A stretch of 35,685 bases of DNA from Thermoproteota archaeon (lineage in GTDB: Archaea; Thermoproteota; Methanomethylicia; Methanomethylicales; Methanomethylicaceae): the NCBI GenBank assembly GCA_029887795.1, contig JARXPE010000012.1, forward strand, positions 1 through 35,685, given 5' to 3'. The translations under genes were made by a program, and so were the position numbers. The notes below the pieces were generated by a model. It had not been told where the DNA came from. It saw only the letters and a list, made by a program, of their open reading frames with translations, and did no database searches. Position 1 is the stretch's first letter. Each line of letters opens with the position of its first letter. Shown in pieces: positions 33,211 to 35,685 of the stretch.

Positions 33211-33660
33211 TTATTGAACGAGTGACTCATCTAGTCGGGAATATCTTAGAACCTCTGAGTCCTTGAAGAATATGGATAGCTCCCTCTGGGCATTGTCTAA
33301 TGAGTCTGATGCGTGAATTACGTTCATACTTTTCGAGCAGGAGAAATCACCCCTGATCGTCCCGGGGGGAGCCTCTTTAGAGTCTGTCGGACCTATTAGC
33401 CTTCGGACAACCGAGACTGCACTCTCACCCTCGATAGCCATAACAACAACTGGAGCGGATCTGATAAAATTGATAAGATCGCCGTAAAACGGCTTTCCCT
33501 TATGCACCGAATATAGAGAGGAGGCTTCTTCCTCGGACATCTTAATCATTCGCATGCCAACTATCTTTAGACCCTTGCGCTCCAATCTTGAGATCACTTC
33601 TCCCACAAGTCCACGAACTACGGCATCAGGTTTTATCATCACAAAAGTTCTCTCGATCAT
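33211..33660 (-). CDS. ndk: Nucleoside diphosphate kinase
   Basis: The 149-aa enzyme balances NTP pools by phosphotransfer through a catalytic histidine, here H116 in NVIHASDS. Other family segments are [27 protein letters not shown] and [21 protein letters not shown]. The ATG overlaps the eL24 stop by 4 nt (ATGA). Its place between eL24 and infB is the usual archaeal arrangement and would supply GTP for initiation factors encoded beside it. Confidence 0.98.
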   Translation of the reverse strand: MIERTFVMIKPDAVVRGLVGEVISRLERKGLKIVGMRMIKMSEEEASSLYSVHKGKPFYGDLINFIRSAPVVVMAIEGESAVSVVRRLIGPTDSKEAPPGTIRGDFSCSKSMNVIHASDSLDNAQRELSIFFKDSEVLRYSRLDESLVQ

Positions 33661-33839
33661 TTGGCTGGCACCTTAGAGGCCCATTTTAACTGTCTGGAGA
33701 CTCTTTTTAGATTAAGTAGGTTCTTCCTGCATTTGCTTGAGCAGAATCTCAGGATCGTGCCGTCATTTTTTACGTACATAAGACCAGTTCCAGGTTCGAT
33801 CTCTTGGTTGCAGAAGGAGCATTTGAATATTCGGACCAT
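33657..33839 (-). CDS. rpl24e: Large ribosomal subunit protein eL24
   Basis: This 60-aa zinc protein has the TRASH-like arrangement CSFC near the N-terminus and CSSKC further on. [21 protein letters not shown] and the basic helix [19 protein letters not shown] match the family. It is translationally coupled to ndk and lies 53 nt downstream of eS28. Confidence 0.97.
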   Translation of the reverse strand: MVRIFKCSFCNQEIEPGTGLMYVKNDGTILRFCSSKCRKNLLNLKRVSRQLKWASKVPAK

Positions 33840-33892
33840 TGTAGATTGCCTCCCCTCACTCTTAAAGGAGTGAATTTATAAACTTTTGTGGT

Positions 33893-34111
33893 TCAGCGCG
33901 GTATGAGTTTCTTGGCTTCTCGCTCGGTCTCCCTGAGCATTAGGATGTCTCCGACTCTCACCGGGCCCTTAACGTTCCTGGTGAGGATTCGCCCCTTGTC
34001 TTTGCCTTCTAAAACGCGAACCCTGACTTGTATAACTTCACCCGTGACACCAGTCCTGCCAACGATCTGAATTACCTCCGCAGGGTATGCCTCACCAGAT
34101 TCGCCGCTCAT
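33893..34111 (-). CDS. rps28e: Small ribosomal subunit protein eS28
   Basis: The 72-aa OB-fold protein near the mRNA exit of the 30S subunit has the family core [39 protein letters not shown] and the closing [11 protein letters not shown]. The ATG is at 34111. It follows the eL8 stop by 23 nt in the conserved eL8-eS28-eL24-ndk-infB order. Confidence 0.97.
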   Translation of the reverse strand: MSGESGEAYPAEVIQIVGRTGVTGEVIQVRVRVLEGKDKGRILTRNVKGPVRVGDILMLRETEREAKKLIPR

Positions 34112-34134
34112 ATTTTATCCCCCAAAAAAAGGGT

Positions 34135-34665
34135 TTATTCGCTGGGTTTCTCAGCCTCAGCTTTCTTTGCAGCTTTCTTTTTAGGCTTCTCCTTAGGCTT
34201 CTCCTTAGGAGCTTCCTCTTTTTGTGCCTCTTCCTTCGGTTTTTCTTTTTCTGGAGCTTCCTTTGGTTTGGCTTCGGCTTCTGGTGCGACCTTTAGCCTA
34301 ATGGCTGAGACACGCGATATTACTTCCTCCATCAATGGCTTACCTTTTCCAGGATCTACAACGGCAACCGCAGAGGTGGAGACGTCGATGCCTGCGGATT
34401 TTCCGAGCTTGCTCTTTGAGTCAACATAGACGTACGGTATTTTTTTATCGTCTGCCAAAAGGGGCAGATGGGCAACAATCTCCGGAGGATCCACGTCCAT
34501 TGCAATGACGAGTAACTTCGCCATGCCTCTTTCGACTGCCTTCGTAGATTCGTTGGCACCTTTCCTTATGTTGCCGCCTTCTGCGGCAAGTTTTACACAC
34601 TCATACGCGCGCTCCATAACCTCTGGAGGCACGTCAAATCTTACAAACATTGGTTTATTCGACAT
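34135..34665 (-). CDS. rpl7ae: Large ribosomal subunit protein eL8 (L7Ae) with long charged C-terminal tail
   Basis: The conserved k-turn-binding domain (about residues 5-126) is intact: GGNIRKGANESTKAVERGMAKLLVIA, the DVDPPEIVAHLPLL loop, and IPYVYVDSKSKLGKSAG. Archaeal L7Ae also serves box C/D and H/ACA RNPs and RNase P. After residue 126 comes an unusual tail of about 50 residues made almost only of Lys, Glu, Pro and Ala (motifs KPKE, EKPKEE, PKKKAAKK); most archaeal L7Ae proteins end near residue 120-130. The ATG has GAGGGA about 6 nt upstream. It is the first gene of the infB group. Confidence 0.96.
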   Translation of the reverse strand: MSNKPMFVRFDVPPEVMERAYECVKLAAEGGNIRKGANESTKAVERGMAKLLVIAMDVDPPEIVAHLPLLADDKKIPYVYVDSKSKLGKSAGIDVSTSAVAVVDPGKGKPLMEEVISRVSAIRLKVAPEAEAKPKEAPEKEKPKEEAQKEEAPKEKPKEKPKKKAAKKAEAEKPSE

Positions 34666-34755
34666 TTTTAATCCCTCAGTTTTTCTTCATCGTTCATTTG
34701 CGATTAAGAGAAAAGGGAGGGTATTTATGAGCTTTTTGGTCTGAATGAGAGATAA

Positions 34756-35685
34756 CTAACCGTGCGTGTAGTAGCCAACTAAGCGAGAGTCTTCCCGGTA
34801 GACCTTAACAAATCCGAACCTGTAAAATTGGAATGTGCCAGGTAATGATTCAGTAAGAATGTTTTTGTCCACTACCCCCTCCTTAATCTTGGCATCGGGC
34901 ATTATGACGGACAATTGGGTTCCTGCGTCCTTAGGAAGCCATTGTATTATAGGGACGCCGAGGGATTTCACGTCTGATACACTTTCACTGAAGAATGCAC
35001 AACTGGAGGAGTTCACGAGTTTTACATTGAAGAGGTTCATAAGACGGAATATTGTGCCCTGTTTAAAGGTAGAAAGATCCTTTGATGAGATTATGATTAT
35101 GTTCAGAGATGGGCTTATCTTGTGGACAATATTTCCCCATTCTGGATGATCAGGGTGTAGGGGTATTTGTGCCAGAAATTCCTTTGGTAAATCTAAGATT
35201 TGCAAGGGCACCGGATCTGGGACGAAGACGAATCGTTTTGTGATAGGATCCAATATCTTCCTGTTGATTGCTTCTATATTATCCCAACTAATCATTGCCT
35301 CTGAGGGTTTGACACCCACCTCCAGTATCAGGCGCCTAATAGTCTCTGGCAAAAACCCTCTCTTCCTGAGCGCTGCAATCGTGCCCAGCCTTGGATCGCT
35401 CCAATCCTTATATATTCCAGACTCTATGCCTTGGCGTATCTTGGATTTGCTCAGTACTGCCCCCTCTATTTTAAGGCGACCATAATGAATTGCCTCAGGG
35501 TATTCCCATCCCAAGTATTTGTATAAGTAAAGCTGTCTCTGGGTGTTTACTTCGTGCTCTTTACCTCTGAGGATGTGAGTTATTCCCATGAGATGATCGT
35601 CAATACCACAGGCAAAATTGTAGAGGGGCCACACTCTATACTTTTTACCTTGGAGGGGATGGGGTTTTGTGTCTATGCGCATAGC
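34756..35685 (-). CDS. gltX: Glutamyl-tRNA synthetase, C-terminal half (5' end beyond the window)
   Basis: The open frame runs from the right edge to a stop at 34756, about 309 codons of an archaeal GluRS that is usually near 570. It contains YRVWPLYNFACGIDDHLMGITHILRGKEHEVN from the catalytic domain, the KMSKS-type loop (AVLSKSKI), SDPRLGTIAALRKRG, and the archaeal beta-barrel anticodon-binding region (AINRKILDPITKRFVFVPDP). The class I HIGH motif is off the window. The archaeal type is similar to GlnRS and is often non-discriminating, charging tRNA-Gln as well. It is separated from eL8 by 90 nt and is probably a separate unit. Confidence 0.96.
   Translation of the reverse strand, partial: AMRIDTKPHPLQGKKYRVWPLYNFACGIDDHLMGITHILRGKEHEVNTQRQLYLYKYLGWEYPEAIHYGRLKIEGAVLSKSKIRQGIESGIYKDWSDPRLGTIAALRKRGFLPETIRRLILEVGVKPSEAMISWDNIEAINRKILDPITKRFVFVPDPVPLQILDLPKEFLAQIPLHPDHPEWGNIVHKISPSLNIIIISSKDLSTFKQGTIFRLMNLFNVKLVNSSSCAFFSESVSDVKSLGVPIIQWLPKDAGTQLSVIMPDAKIKEGVVDKNILTESLPGTFQFYRFGFVKVYREDSRLVGYYTHG

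Overview
The window is archaeal chromosome. It carries proteasome alpha, the exosome core (Rrp4/41/42), archaeal-only or eukaryote-like ribosomal proteins (eL15, eL43, eS1, eS24, eS31, eS6, eL24, eS28, eL8), Spt4/Rpo7, aIF2-gamma, aIF5B, prefoldin beta and KEOPS genes. Ribosome binding sites are mostly GGTGA/GGAGG about 5-7 nt before the start, and TTG and GTG starts are common. Moderate GC and the gene complement suggest an uncultured TACK-type lineage, but I cannot place it more precisely. Almost every gene is on the minus strand; only ychF, gdhA and a pyrimidine-dimer glycosylase gene are on plus. I see no transposon, CRISPR array, rRNA or tRNA, and no gene-free stretch over 300 bases.

Layout. 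1-692: end-truncated ECF-type ABC ATPase. 737-7405: a proteasome/SBDS/exosome/eL43/Brix/Pcc1/prefoldin/DUF3194/DHH super-operon, read right to left. 7505-10069: a CBS-domain protein and a Re-citrate-synthase-like enzyme, which separate that block from its usual upstream partners rnp2, COG1325 and rpl15e (10305-11775). 11794-13101: SerA-like dehydrogenase and a free-standing Fe-S domain. 13280-14491: archaeal YchF-like GTPase. 14603-19073: DUF2095, a B12-type radical SAM protein and a GlmU/GlmM pair for UDP-GlcNAc. 19188-22014: eS1, Pcc1 paralogue, RecJ/GAN-like nuclease and uS15. 22046-24883: RdgB, Bud32, Kae1, eS31, eS24. 24957-26201: gdhA. 26214-27654: DUF359 dephospho-CoA kinase, Spt4, Rpo7. 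27892-28874: pyrimidine-dimer glycosylase and a ferritin-like protein. 29111-34665: PIN nuclease, aIF2-gamma, eS6, aIF5B, Ndk, eL24, eS28, eL8. 34756-35685: C-terminal half of GluRS.

Headline. The aIF5B gene is interrupted after codon 38 by 27 nt (32878-32904) that contain two consecutive in-frame TAG stops. The RNA around this insert folds into a textbook archaeal bulge-helix-bulge: 6-bp outer helix, 3-nt bulge, 4-bp central helix, 3-nt bulge, 5-bp inner helix, 10-nt loop. Cutting at the standard positions in the two bulges removes exactly 27 nt and restores the family's invariant switch I sequence in frame. This is strong evidence for a spliced mRNA intron in a core translation factor gene, processed by the tRNA-splicing endonuclease. 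Gene callers would instead report a 545-aa protein lacking the P-loop.

Other points worth checking are a probable ACG start codon for the GlmU-like gene, a frameshifted C-terminal tail of eS1, the Re-citrate synthase candidate, a free-standing GltD/DPD-type Fe-S domain, and four KEOPS genes (Kae1, Bud32, Pcc1 and a Pcc1 paralogue) spread over three loci.
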